Assembly: GCA_949152475.1 (NCBI GenBank)
Contig: OX424560.1
Coordinates: forward strand, 42,982,719-43,046,718
From: Terebella lapidaria
Taxonomy: Eukaryota; Annelida; Polychaeta; Terebellida; Terebellidae
Length of the DNA: 64,000 nucleotides
Direction: 5' to 3'
Shown here: one piece after another, positions 21,606 through 33,400 of the stretch
Layout: every line of letters starts with the position of its first letter
Numbering within the stretch: position 1 is the stretch's first letter
Notes under the pieces: model-generated
Told to the model about the DNA's origin: nothing
The model's input: the letters and a program-made list of their open reading frames with translations, nothing else
The model's database searches: none
Position numbers and translations under genes: made by a program

Positions 21606-24315
21606 TTTTTTGTATGTTTGTTTGTTTGTTTGTTTGTTTGTGTGCCCTCTACAGGCCACAGTTCTCATTGGAAATTCATGAAATTTAGTATAAATTTTCT
21701 AGGCTGAAATAGGAAGGTCCCAGACTCTTTGTTAAGCTCAAGGTCAAATAACAAGGTCAAGGTCACGCAAAACGTCGAAAACACATAAGTGCTCATTATT
21801 CCAGTTCTAATCATCGTAGAGACTTCAAATCAAGTTCATATTGTAGATATACTCGAGTTCTGTCTTCTGTGACCATGACCTTGACATTTGACCTTGACCT
21901 TGAGAAGTATGCCATGAGGTGAATATCAAGGTCAAGTACGAAGGTCAGCGCACTATATCGAGTAGTACATTGTTGGAAAGGTCTTGAGTCCCTGATTCCA
22001 GTGATATCTCATTTTTGGCGCTGCGACATAAACTGACGTCATAATGACGTCATAAACGTCAAAAATCCGAAATTTCAAAGGGCCATAACACCGTCAATAG
22101 TGAATGGAATCCTTTGAAATTTGATATGCACTTTGACAGCATTGACTTCTACGAATTTAAGTGCAAAGGTCAAAGGTCAAGGTCAAGGTCATCGAAATCC
22201 CAGAAAAACACGTTTCCGGTAATAACATCTGTTTGAATCATTGTGGGCTCATGAAATTTGAACCATGTCATTCAGAAGAGGTATATCAATCAGACAAATA
22301 TGTCAAATCCATGATTGACCTCGAATTTTGTCTATAATCTGACAAAGCTTAATCAGAATCTTATGAGGATTCTGGATTTTCCAGATATTTTTAATGTTTT
22401 CATGGCTCCAATTTTCACAAATTTACTGAACATTCAATTCTTAAGCATTTCATACAGTCAGGTGCAGTGTTATTTCTAGTTTATAATGCACTTTTCACAT
22501 TTGGAATAAATTGAAAACTCGCCGAGATATCAAAGTAGAAAGAGCAGTGGGGTGAATCTGATTCTCAATCCGTTCACACAACAATAAGCTGCAGAAACGA
22601 TTACCCCCTGTGGACATGTCCCCTTCTAAATATACACACTCGGTTGAGCAGTAGTACAGTATATCATATATGTATCCAAGTGCACATCTCAAACAACAAA
22701 ACAATTCCTTTGTTTTCAGACTCAGAGGTGTCCAACTGATATAATAAAGCCTAAAACTCATGTCTAAATACAGTCTGGGTCAAGCGACAGGCCACTTTAT
22801 ATCAGAACTATTGGGGATGACGAACAGGGTTTTGTGAGCACCGGGTTTGTGAGCATTGTGAGCACTGTTACAGGTTTATAGTACATGTAGTGCATTGCCT
22901 AAGGCCCAATAGCTTGTATATATGCACCGGATATTATTACTTGACGAAATCAAAGATTTTGTCAAGTATGTTGATCGGTTCCGTTTGTTTGTATGTTTGT
23001 TTGTTTGTTTGTTTGTTTGTGTGCCCTCTACAGGCCACAGTTCTCATTGGAAATTCATGAAATTTAGTATAAATTTTTTAGGCTGAAATAGGAAGGTCCC
23101 AGACTCTTTGTTAAGCTCAAGGTCAAATAACAAGGTCAAGGTCACGCAAAACGTCGAAAACACATAAGTGCTCATTATTCCAGTTCTAATCATCGTAGAG
23201 ACTTCAAATCAAGTTCATATTGTAGATATACTCGAGTTCTGTCTTCTGTGACCATGACCTTGACATTTGACCTTGACCTTGAGAAGTATGCCATGAGGTG
23301 AATATCAAGGTCAAGTACGAAGGTCAGCGCACTATATCGAGTAGTACATTGTTGGAAAGGTCTTGAGTCCCTGATTCCAGTGATATCTCATTTTTGGCGC
23401 TGCGACATAAACTGACGTCATAATGACGTCATAAACGTCAAAAATCCGAAATTTCAAAGGGCCATAACACCGTCAATAGTGAATGGAATCCTTTGAAATT
23501 TGATATGCACTTTGACAGCATTGACTTCTACGAATTTAAGTGCAAAGGTCAAAGGTCAAGGTCAAGGTCATCGAAATCCCAGAAAAACACGTTTCCGGTA
23601 ATAACATCTGTTTGAATCATTGTGGGCTCATGAAATTTGAACCATGTCATTCAGAAGAGGTATATCAATCAGACAAATATGTCAAATCCATGATTGACCT
23701 CGAATTTTGTCTATAATCTGACAAAGCTTAATCAGAATCTTATGAGGATTCTGGATTTTCCAGATATTTTTAATGTTTTCATGGCTCCAATTTTCACAAA
23801 TTTACTGAACATTCAATTCTTAAGCATTTCATACAGTCAGGTGCAGTGTTATTTCTAGTTTATAATGCACTTTTCACATTTGGAATAAATTGAAAACTCG
23901 CCGAGATATCAAAGTAGAAAGAGCAGTGGGGTGAATCTGATTCTCAATCCGTTCACACAACAATAAGCTGCAGAAACGATTACCCCCTGTGGACATGTCC
24001 CCTTCTAAATATACACACTCGGTTGAGCAGTAGTACAGTATATCATATATGTATCCAAGTGCACATCTCAAACAACAAAACAATTCCTTTGTTTTCAGAC
24101 TCAGAGGTGTCCAACTGATATAATAAAGCCTAAAACTCATGTCTAAATACAGTCTGGGTCAAGCGACAGGCCACTTTATATCAGAACTATTGGGGATGAC
24201 GAACAGGGTTTTGTGAGCACCGGGTTTGTGAGCATTGTGAGCACTGTTACAGGTTTATAGTACATGTAGTGCATTGCCTAAGGCCCAATAGCTTGTATAT
24301 ATGCACCGGATATTA
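21606..24315 (+). repeat. Tandem array 2: two units of the 1379-bp type
   Basis: The first unit starts inside the TTTG tract, without its own palindrome, and runs to 22936. The second is complete (22937-24315, 1379 bp). Both match array 1 almost base for base; one private change is seen at 23078. The array is entered through a head of a different subfamily, so the TTTG tract is the joint between head and unit. Confidence 0.93.
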
Positions 24316-24366
24316 TTACTTGACGAAATCAAAGATTTTGTCAAGTATGTTGATCGGTTCCGTTTG
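24316..24366 (+). repeat. Palindrome block ending array 2
   Basis: A 51-bp block of the ACTTGACGAAATC type. A block of another subfamily begins right after its GTTTG at 24367. Confidence 0.9.
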
Positions 24367-26692
24367 TTACTTGCCAGAATCTTCGATTTTGGCAAGTATG
24401 TTGGTCGGTTGGTTTGTGGGTTTATGTGTTTGTTTGTTTGTTTGTCCGTCTGTGAACCCTCTAGCGTCCACATTTCTTGCTTGATTATTTCCGAACTTGG
24501 TGTGCACATTCTGTAGGATAGTGGCTCACGACTGCACGATTTTGGTGATCCTAGGTCAAAGGTCAAGGTCAAGGTCACGCAAAACGTTGAAAACACATAA
24601 ATGGTCATAACGTCCGTTCTAATAGTCCTAGAGACTTCAAATCAAGTTCATATTGTAGATAAACTCGAGTTCTATCTTCTGTGACCTTGATCTTGACATT
24701 TGACCTTGACCTTGAGAAGTTCGCCTGAGGTCGAAGTCAAGGTCAAGTACGAAGGTCGGCGCAGCATATCGAGTAGTATATCGTTGGAAAGGTCTTGAGC
24801 CCCTGATTCCAGTGATATCTTATTTTCCGCGCTGCGACGTAAACTGACGTCACAATGACGTCATAAACGTCGAAAATCCGAAATTTCAAAGGGTCATAAC
24901 ATCGTCAATAGTGTATGGAATCCCTTGAAATTTGATATGCATTTTGACAGCATTGACCTCTACGAACTCAAGCACAAAGGTGAAAGGTCAAGGTCAAGGT
25001 CATCGAAATCCCAGAAAAACACGTTTTCTGTAATAACATCCGTTTGAATCATCGTGGGCTCATGAAATTTGAACCATATCATTCAGAAGAGGTATATCAA
25101 TCAGACAAATATGTCAATTCCATGATTAACCTCGAACTTTGTTTATAATCTGACAAAACTCAATCAGGACTCTATGAGGATTTTGGATTTTACAGATATT
25201 TTTTATGTTTTCATGGCTCCAATTTTTAAAAATTTACTGAACATTCAATTCTAAAGCATTTCATGCAGTCAGTTGCAGTGTTATTTCTAGTTTATGGTCC
25301 ACTTTTCACATTTGGAATAAATTGAAAACTCGCCGAGATATCAAAGTAGAAAGAGCAGTGGGGTGAATCTGATTCTCAATCCATTCACACAACAATAAGC
25401 TGTAGAAACGATAACCCCCTGTGGACATGTCTTCTTCTAAATATACACACTCGGTCACATAGTAGTACAGTATATCATGTCTAAATACAGTCTGTGTCAA
25501 GCGACAGGCCACTTTATATCAGAACTTTATTACTTGCCAGAATCTTCGATTTTGGCAAGTATGTTGGTCGGTTGGTTTGTGGGTTTATGTGTTTGTTTGT
25601 TTGTTTGTCCGTCTGTGAACCCTCTAGCGTCCACATTTCTTGCTTGATTATTTCCGAACTTGGTGTGCACATTCTGTAGGATAGTGGCTCACGACTGCAC
25701 GATTTTGGTGATCCTAGGTCAAAGGTCAAGGTCAAGGTCACGCAAAACGTTGAAAACACATAAATGGTCATAACGTCCGTTCTAATAGTCCTAGAGACTT
25801 CAAATCAAGTTCATATTGTAGATAAACTCGAGTTCTATCTTCTGTGACCTTGATCTTGACATTTGACCTTGACCTTGAGAAGTTCGCCTGAGGTCGAAGT
25901 CAAGGTCAAGTACGAAGGTCGGCGCAGCATATCGAGTAGTATATCGTTGGAAAGGTCTTGAGCCCCTGATTCCAGTGATATCTTATTTTCCGCGCTGCGA
26001 CGTAAACTGACGTCACAATGACGTCATAAACGTCGAAAATCCGAAATTTCAAAGGGTCATAACATCGTCAATAGTGTATGGAATCCCTTGAAATTTGATA
26101 TGCATTTTGACAGCATTGACCTCTACGAACTCAAGCACAAAGGTCAAAGGTCAAGGTCAAGGTCATCGAAATCCCAGAAAAACACGTTTTCTGTAATAAC
26201 ATCCGTTTGAATCATCGTGGGCTCATGAAATTTGAACCATATCATTCAGAAGAGGTATATCAATCAGACAAATATGTCAATTCCATGATTAACCTCGAAC
26301 TTTGTTTATAATCTGACAAAACTCAATCAGGACTCTATGAGGATTTTGGATTTTACAGATATTTTTTATGTTTTCATGGCTCCAATTTTTAAAAATTTAC
26401 TGAACATTCAATTCTAAAGCATTTCATGCAGTCAGTTGCAGTGTTATTTCTAGTTTATGGTCCACTTTTCACATTTGGAATAAATTGAAAACTCGCCGAG
26501 ATATCAAAGTAGAAAGAGCAGTGGGGTGAATCTGATTCTCAATCCATTCACACAACAATAAGCTGTAGAAACGATAACCCCCTGTGGACATGTCTTCTTC
26601 TAAATATACACACTCGGTCACATAGTAGTACAGTATATCATGTCTAAATACAGTCTGTGTCAAGCGACAGGCCACTTTATATCAGAACTTTA
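24367..26692 (+). repeat. Tandem pair of 1163-bp units
   Basis: Palindrome blocks with left arm ACTTGCCAGAATC and right arm GATTTTGGCAAGT begin at 24367, 25530 and 26693, which is 1163 bp apart twice. The two units are nearly identical; a visible difference is AAAGGTGAAAGG against AAAGGTCAAAGG. The body starts with CCTCTAGCGTCCACA and shares the module order of the 1379-bp unit. It lacks the last 200 bp or so before the palindrome, ending instead at 'atcagaacttta'. A further copy, with 1164-bp spacing, starts at 42613. Confidence 0.92.
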
Positions 26693-26838
26693 TTACTTGC
26701 CAGAATCTTCGATTTTGGCAAGTATGTTGGTCGGTTGGTTTGTGGGTTTATTACTTGACGAAATTAAATTTCGTCAAGTATGTTGGTCAGTCGCGTTTGT
26801 CTGTCTGTTTGTTTGTTTGTGTGTTTGTTTGTGTGTTA
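26693..26838 (+). repeat. Two palindrome blocks and TTTG tract
   Basis: The block at 26693 is the ACTTGCCAGAATC type. The one at 26751 holds the perfect ACTTGACGAAATT palindrome (26753-26779), as at 19302. A TTTG/CTGT/GTGT tract follows. Confidence 0.9.
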
Positions 26839-26980
26839 GCGCTCCACAGGTCACAATTTTGATCGCAGAGTTCTGAAAATTTGTCAGAAGATGTGCAATC
26901 AAATATGGATGGATGAGTTCATTTTTGGAAGAAATCGGTCAATTGATGACGTCACCAAAAATCATTGAATAATAAAAAAA
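26839..26980 (+). repeat. Short body before satellite S2
   Basis: It starts with a variant body motif (GCGCTCCACAGGTCACA), then about 100 bp with a TGACGTCACC site. Similar linkers precede other satellite arrays at 37736, 40226, 43944 and 52831. No gene is seen. Confidence 0.6.
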
Positions 26981-28498
26981 TCCCTATCTCTCATCATTGG
27001 CGAATTTTCAAAAATTCACACAGCAGTCACATTTGAACCGATACCTGTGAAATTTAGCACACCGATATATGGTAATATTATCCATCATACTGCGAAGTTT
27101 GGTTTGGATCGGTTGAACGTCAATGACGTCACGACGTCAAACGTCATTTTTCGAAATGGGGTTATATATCGGAAAGTATTTGTCGTACAGAGAAGCGGAT
27201 TGCACCATTGGAAAGCTCGTTGAATTCTGGTTTAGAAAGGTACTGTCCGATACTTTTCCGCCATGATAGATTTTCCGCTATGACGTCATAAACGTAAGGC
27301 CTGTCATACCAATTTTTCGACTTTTCATCAAACTTTCAAACATCTACAGTGCACTCAAATTTGAAGGTATTAAACTGTAATTATCAGAACGTATGTGAAA
27401 TAATAATATCCAGCTACATACCAAGTTTCAACACGCTACGTGCAACGTCAATGACGTCATGACGTAAAACGTCAATTTTCGAAATGGGGCTATATATCAA
27501 AAAGTATTTGTCGTAGAGAGAAGCGGATTGCACCATTGAGAAGGGCGTTGAATTCTGGTTTAGGAGGGTACTGTCCGATACTTTTCCGCCATGATAGATT
27601 TTCCGCTATGACGTCATAAACGTAAGGCCTGTCATACCAATTTTTCGACTTTTCTGCAAACTTTCAAACATCCACAGTGTACTCAAATTTGTAGATATTG
27701 GACTGTAATTATCAGAACGTATGTGAAATAATAATACCCAGCCACATACCAAGTTTCAACACGCTACGTGCAACGTCAATGACGTCATGACGTAAAACGT
27801 CAATTTTCGAAATGGGGCTATATATCAAAAAGTATTTGTCGTAGAGAGAAGCGGATTGCACCATTGAAAAGGTCGTTGAATTTTGGTTTAGGAGGGTACT
27901 GTCCGATACTTTTCCGCCATGATAGATTTTCCGCTATGACGTCATAAACGTAAGGCCTGTCATACCAATTTTACGACTTTTCAGCAAACTTTCAAACATT
28001 CACAGTGCACTCAATTTTGAATATATTAGGCTGTAATTATCAAAACATATGTGGAATAATGATACCCAGCCATACACCAAGTAACAACACGCTACGTGCA
28101 ACGTCAATGACGTCATGACGTAAAACGTCAATTTTTGAAATGGGGCTATATATCGAAAAGTATTTGTCGTATAAAGAAGCGAATTGCACCATTGGAAAGC
28201 TTGTTGAATTCTAGTTTAGAGGGGTGCTGTCCGAAACTTTTCCGTCATGACAGACTTCCGCTATGACGTCATTAACGTAAGGCCTGTCATACAAGATTTA
28301 CGGCTTTTGAGCAAACTTTCAAACAAGCACAGTGCACTCAATTTTGAAGGTAATAGGCTGTTATTATGAGAACGTATGTGGAGCATTATTAGTCAGCCAC
28401 GTACCGAATTTCAACACGCTACGTGCAAACGTCAATGACGTCATGAGGTAAAACGTCAATTTTAAAAATGGAGCTATATGTCGAGAGGTATTTGTCGC
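26981..28498 (+). repeat. 328-bp satellite array S2, five monomers
   Basis: TGACGTCA(T/C)GACG cores lie near 27124, 27452, 27779, 28107 and 28437. The first monomer is the leader type (CTCTCATCATTGGCGA). The array stops in mid-monomer at about 28498, after 'gtatttgtcgca', with no hairpin at that edge. Confidence 0.88.
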
Positions 28499-28639
28499 AC
28501 TAATTTCTAAAATTGTGAATTCTTCTGCTGGGTGATGCTCAGGAGATGTGTTTCAATTTCTAATGCTAGGAGTTGTTGAGTAAATTTTTTGAATGTGTAA
28601 ATTATGAGTAAATGTTTTAAATGTAAACAAATGTGTAAA
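28499..28639 (+). other. AT-rich flank, no gene
   Basis: AT-rich DNA with short repeats of 'gagtaaatgttttraatgtaa'. The last part matches the flank upstream of the head at 21577. I see no other structure. Confidence 0.5.
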
Positions 28640-28669
28640 TTATTTCGTCAAGTGTTGGCCTATGGCCGA
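28640..28669 (+). repeat. Head hairpin, GGCC stem (copy 2)
   Basis: ATTTCGTCAAGTG is followed by TTGGCC (28655-28660), loop TAT and GGCCGA (28664-28669). It is identical in design to the head at 21577 but followed by one TTTG and then a palindrome block. Confidence 0.78.
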
Positions 28670-29040
28670 TTTTGTGTTTGTTACTTGCCAGAATCTTCGA
28701 TTTTGGCAAGTATGTTGGTCTGTTCGTGGATGTGTTTGTTTGTGTGTTTGTTTGTTTGTTTGTTTACAGCCTAGCGTCCACATTTCTCACCCGATTTCCT
28801 CCAAATTTCGTGTACATATTCCCTAGTATACCGCGCGGAAAACGTCCTATTTTGGTGTATGTAGGTCAAAGGTCAAGGTCAAGGTCAAGCAAAACGTTGA
28901 AAACACATAAGTGGCCATAACTTCGGTTCTAATAGTGCTAGAGACTTCAAATCAAGTTCATATTGTAGATAAACTCGAGTTCTATCTTTCGTGACCTTGA
29001 CCTTGACATTTGACCTTGAACTTGAGAAGTTCGCCTGAGG
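28670..29040 (+). mobile_element. Palindrome block, TTTG tract and truncated AGGTCA body
   Basis: A palindrome block of the ACTTGCCAGAATC type starts at 28681. A TTTG tract to about 28764 leads to a body with CTAGCGTCCACA and the AGGTCA DR1/DR0 run (28863-28887). A reverse TGACCT cluster follows. The body is cut at 29040, where a 640-type repeat begins within 'cgcctgaggtcgaa'. Confidence 0.75.
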
Positions 29041-30270
29041 TCGAATATTTGACCTTGGAGGTCACCTCCTCCGATTTTCGATCTGATGCTTGGAAACGAT
29101 GTGGGACCGGTCCCTTATGGTCAATGTCAATTTTTAGCGCGATCGGTCAATCCGTTATGACGTAATTGACGTTTCTATGGCAACAAAATCAGTCCCATGA
29201 TAAGCGAAATTGCATGTTTCAAGCTGTCCATGCTGATAAAAGCGTCAATACTGTGCGTAAAAATCTAATGATAAACCCGTTTATAGTCAAGGATAAGTTC
29301 TTATGTTCCAAAAAATTTTAAGGTCAAGGGTCGAAAGTCAAGGTCAATATTGACCTGCAAGTGAAAACCATGTAGGTCACTATATCTCAGAAAGTAAGCA
29401 AGATAGAGACACGAAAGTAAATCCACAGTAATGCACTCACTTAGCCTAACAACTTTTGCCATTACACCTAAGGCGTATGACCGATAGCCTTTGCAAGCGC
29501 CTAAGGTCGAAATTGACCTTAAAAATGACCTTGACCTTGACCTTTTGCAAAAATATCGAGTAGTAACTCATTTGAAAGGTCTTCAAGAGTACTGTCCAAA
29601 TGTGTTGTCATTTTTGGAATCGGACGTCAATTGACGTCATAATGACGTCGAATGTGATTTCAGACTGACATTTAGGCCTTTTGAGTGTCAGGTGTGCAAA
29701 CTTACAAGATTCACTGCGGACCTAACAGCTGCAAACGATGTGGATTCGGCCTATGATGCTCTCTGTCAAGTTTTAGCTCAATCCATATATCCATTTTGAC
29801 GTAATTGACGTTTTTGTGGCAACAAATCGCTAAATTTTCAAAAAAAAACTTATTATTTCAAGATATTATGAACTTGTCTGCTGATAATATAATACATATA
29901 TAAATTATTTTGACATGCATATTCAAAAAAATCATTTCACAGTAAGTTTGCAGCATAGAATTGACGACAAATGACGTCATAATTACGTCAAAATCACATA
30001 AATGGCCATTACTTCGAAACTAATCGTCGTAGAGAGTTCAAACTAAGACCATATTGCAGCATATTAAAAAATCTTCCTTATTTGACTTTGAATTTGACCT
30101 TTGACCTTGTTCTTGAGACTTTGTGATGAGCTCAATGTCGAGGGCAAGTACGAAGTTCAGCTCACCATATCGGGTAGTATACCTTTAGAAAGTTTTTGGT
30201 CTCCTAAGTCCAGTGATGTCTCATTTTTGGCACTGTGACGTTCAATGAGGTAACAATGACAGTATGAGTA
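29041..30270 (+). repeat. 640-type repeat, about 1.5-2 copies
   Basis: It opens with TTTGACCTTGGAGGTCACC, which contains the palindrome GGAGGTCACCTCC. Then come 'cctatggcaacaaaatc'-type sequence, 'aaagcgtcaata', an AGGTCA run, 'caagcgcctaaggtcg', TGACCT runs and a TGACGTCATAATGACGTC pair near 29633. A second, diverged copy starts at about 29660 and runs into DNA that also closes the window (63561-64000). Related copies lie at 36326, 55650 and 61618. Confidence 0.7.
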
Positions 30271-30394
30271 GTTTGTGAAGTAAAGTGAAGTAAAATGAAG
30301 TAAAGTAAGTAAGTAAACGTAGTAAGTAGGGAAGTAAGTTTCGTCAATTTGTTAAATCCATATGTCATGTCATTGGCATATGACATATATTTTG
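30271..30394 (+). repeat. (AAGT)n purine-rich tract and short inverted repeat
   Basis: GTGAAGTAAA and AAGT repeats fill about 30276-30340. They are followed by an inverted repeat, ATATGTCAT (30360-30368) and ATGACATAT (30380-30388). The whole stretch recurs before the head at 45641 and begins again at the right edge of the window. Confidence 0.7.
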
Positions 30395-30426
30395 GTTCTG
30401 GCAAGTGTGTGCCCTATGGGCTCTCG
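30395..30426 (+). repeat. Head hairpin, GCCC stem with TAT loop (copy 1)
   Basis: TTCTGGCAAGTG is followed by GCCC (30411-30414), loop TAT and GGGC (30418-30421), then TCTCG and TTTG. The arm has TGGC where other heads have CGGC, matching the ACTTGCCAGAATC palindrome subfamily. Confidence 0.78.
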
Positions 30427-33400
30427 TTTGTATGTTTGTTTGTTTGTTTGTTTGTTTGTGTGCCCTCTACAGGCCACAGTTCTCATTGGAAATTCATGAA
30501 ATTTAGTATAAATTTTCTAGGCTGAAATAGGAAGGTCCCAGACTCTTTGTTAAGCTCAAGGTCAAATAACAAGGTCAAGGTCACGCAAAACGTCGAAAAC
30601 ACATAAGTGCTCATTATTCCAGTTCTAATCATCGTAGAGACTTCAAATCAAGTTCATATTGTAGATATACTCGAGTTCTGTCTTCTGTGACCATGACCTT
30701 GACATTTGACCTTGACCTTGAGAAGTATGCCATGAGGTGAATATCAAGGTCAAGTACGAAGGTCAGCGCACTATATCGAGTAGTACATTGTTGGAAAGGT
30801 CTTGAGTCCCTGATTCCAGTGATATCTCATTTTTGGCGCTGCGACATAAACTGACGTCATAATGACGTCATAAACGTCAAAAATCCGAAATTTCAAAGGG
30901 CCATAACACCGTCAATAGTGAATGGAATCCTTTGAAATTTGATATGCACTTTGACAGCATTGACTTCTACGAATTTAAGTGCAAAGGTCAAAGGTCAAGG
31001 TCAAGGTCATCGAAATCCCAGAAAAACACGTTTCCGGTAATAACATCTGTTTGAATCATTGTGGGCTCATGAAATTTGAACCATGTCATTCAGAAGAGGT
31101 ATATCAATCAGACAAATATGTCAAATCCATGATTGACCTCGAATTTTGTCTATAATCTGACAAAGCTTAATCAGAATCTTATGAGGATTCTGGATTTTCC
31201 AGATATTTTTAATGTTTTCATGGCTCCAATTTTCACAAATTTACTGAACATTCAATTCTTAAGCATTTCATACAGTCAGGTGCAGTGTTATTTCTAGTTT
31301 ATAATGCACTTTTCACATTTGGAATAAATTGAAAACTCGCCGAGATATCAAAGTAGAAAGAGCAGTGGGGTGAATCTGATTCTCAATCCGTTCACACAAC
31401 AATAAGCTGCAGAAACGATTACCCCCTGTGGACATGTCCCCTTCTAAATATACACACTCGGTTGAGCAGTAGTACAGTATATCATATATGTATCCAAGTG
31501 CACATCTCAAACAACAAAACAATTCCTTTGTTTTCAGACTCAGAGGTGTCCAACTGATATAATAAAGCCTAAAACTCATGTCTAAATACAGTCTGGGTCA
31601 AGCGACAGGCCACTTTATATCAGAACTATTGGGGATGACGAACAGGGTTTTGTGAGCACCGGGTTTGTGAGCATTGTGAGCACTGTTACAGGTTTATAGT
31701 ACATGTAGTGCATTGCCTAAGGCCCAATAGCTTGTATATATGCACCGGATATTATTACTTGACGAAATCAAAGATTTTGTCAAGTATGTTGATCGGTTCC
31801 GTTTGTTTGTATGTTTGTTTGTTTGTTTGTTTGTTTGTGTGCCCTCTACAGGCCACAGTTCTCATTGGAAATTCATGAAATTTAGTATAAATTTTCTAGG
31901 CTGAAATAGGAAGGTCCCAGACTCTTTGTTAAGCTCAAGGTCAAATAACAAGGTCAAGGTCACGCAAAACGTCGAAAACACATAAGTGCTCATTATTCCA
32001 GTTCTAATCATCGTAGAGACTTCAAATCAAGTTCATATTGTAGATATACTCGAGTTCTGTCTTCTGTGACCATGACCTTGACATTTGACCTTGACCTTGA
32101 GAAGTATGCCATGAGGTGAATATCAAGGTCAAGTACGAAGGTCAGCGCACTATATCGAGTAGTACATTGTTGGAAAGGTCTTGAGTCCCTGATTCCAGTG
32201 ATATCTCATTTTTGGCGCTGCGACATAAACTGACGTCATAATGACGTCATAAACGTCAAAAATCCGAAATTTCAAAGGGCCATAACACCGTCAATAGTGA
32301 ATGGAATCCTTTGAAATTTGATATGCACTTTGACAGCATTGACTTCTACGAATTTAAGTGCAAAGGTCAAAGGTCAAGGTCAAGGTCATCGAAATCCCAG
32401 AAAAACACGTTTCCGGTAATAACATCTGTTTGAATCATTGTGGGCTCATGAAATTTGAACCATGTCATTCAGAAGAGGTATATCAATCAGACAAATATGT
32501 CAAATCCATGATTGACCTCGAATTTTGTCTATAATCTGACAAAGCTTAATCAGAATCTTATGAGGATTCTGGATTTTCCAGATATTTTTAATGTTTTCAT
32601 GGCTCCAATTTTCACAAATTTACTGAACATTCAATTCTTAAGCATTTCATACAGTCAGGTGCAGTGTTATTTCTAGTTTATAATGCACTTTTCACATTTG
32701 GAATAAATTGAAAACTCGCCGAGATATCAAAGTAGAAAGAGCAGTGGGGTGAATCTGATTCTCAATCCGTTCACACAACAATAAGCTGCAGAAACGATTA
32801 CCCCCTGTGGACATGTCCCCTTCTAAATATACACACTCGGTTGAGCAGTAGTACAGTATATCATATATGTATCCAAGTGCACATCTCAAACAACAAAACA
32901 ATTCCTTTGTTTTCAGACTCAGAGGTGTCCAACTGATATAATAAAGCCTAAAACTCATGTCTAAATACAGTCTGGGTCAAGCGACAGGCCACTTTATATC
33001 AGAACTATTGGGGATGACGAACAGGGTTTTGTGAGCACCGGGTTTGTGAGCATTGTGAGCACTGTTACAGGTTTATAGTACATGTAGTGCATTGCCTAAG
33101 GCCCAATAGCTTGTATATATGCACCGGATATTATTACTTGACGAAATCAAAGATTTTGTCAAGTATGTTGATCGGTTCCGTTTGTTTGTATGTTTGTTTG
33201 TTTGTTTGTTTGTTTGTGTGCCCTCTACAGGCCACAGTTCTCATTGGAAATTCATGAAATTTAGTATAAATTTTCTAGGCTGAAATAGGAAGGTCCCAGA
33301 CTCTTTGTTAAGCTCAAGGTCAAATAACAAGGTCAAGGTCACGCAAAACGTCGAAAACACATAAGTGCTCATTATTCCAGTTCTAATCATCGTAGAGACT

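Noticed and set aside
30276-30340. AAGT tract as telomere-like repeat
   Set aside because: It is irregular, short and unlike TTAGGG-type telomere repeats. It is a simple purine-rich tract.
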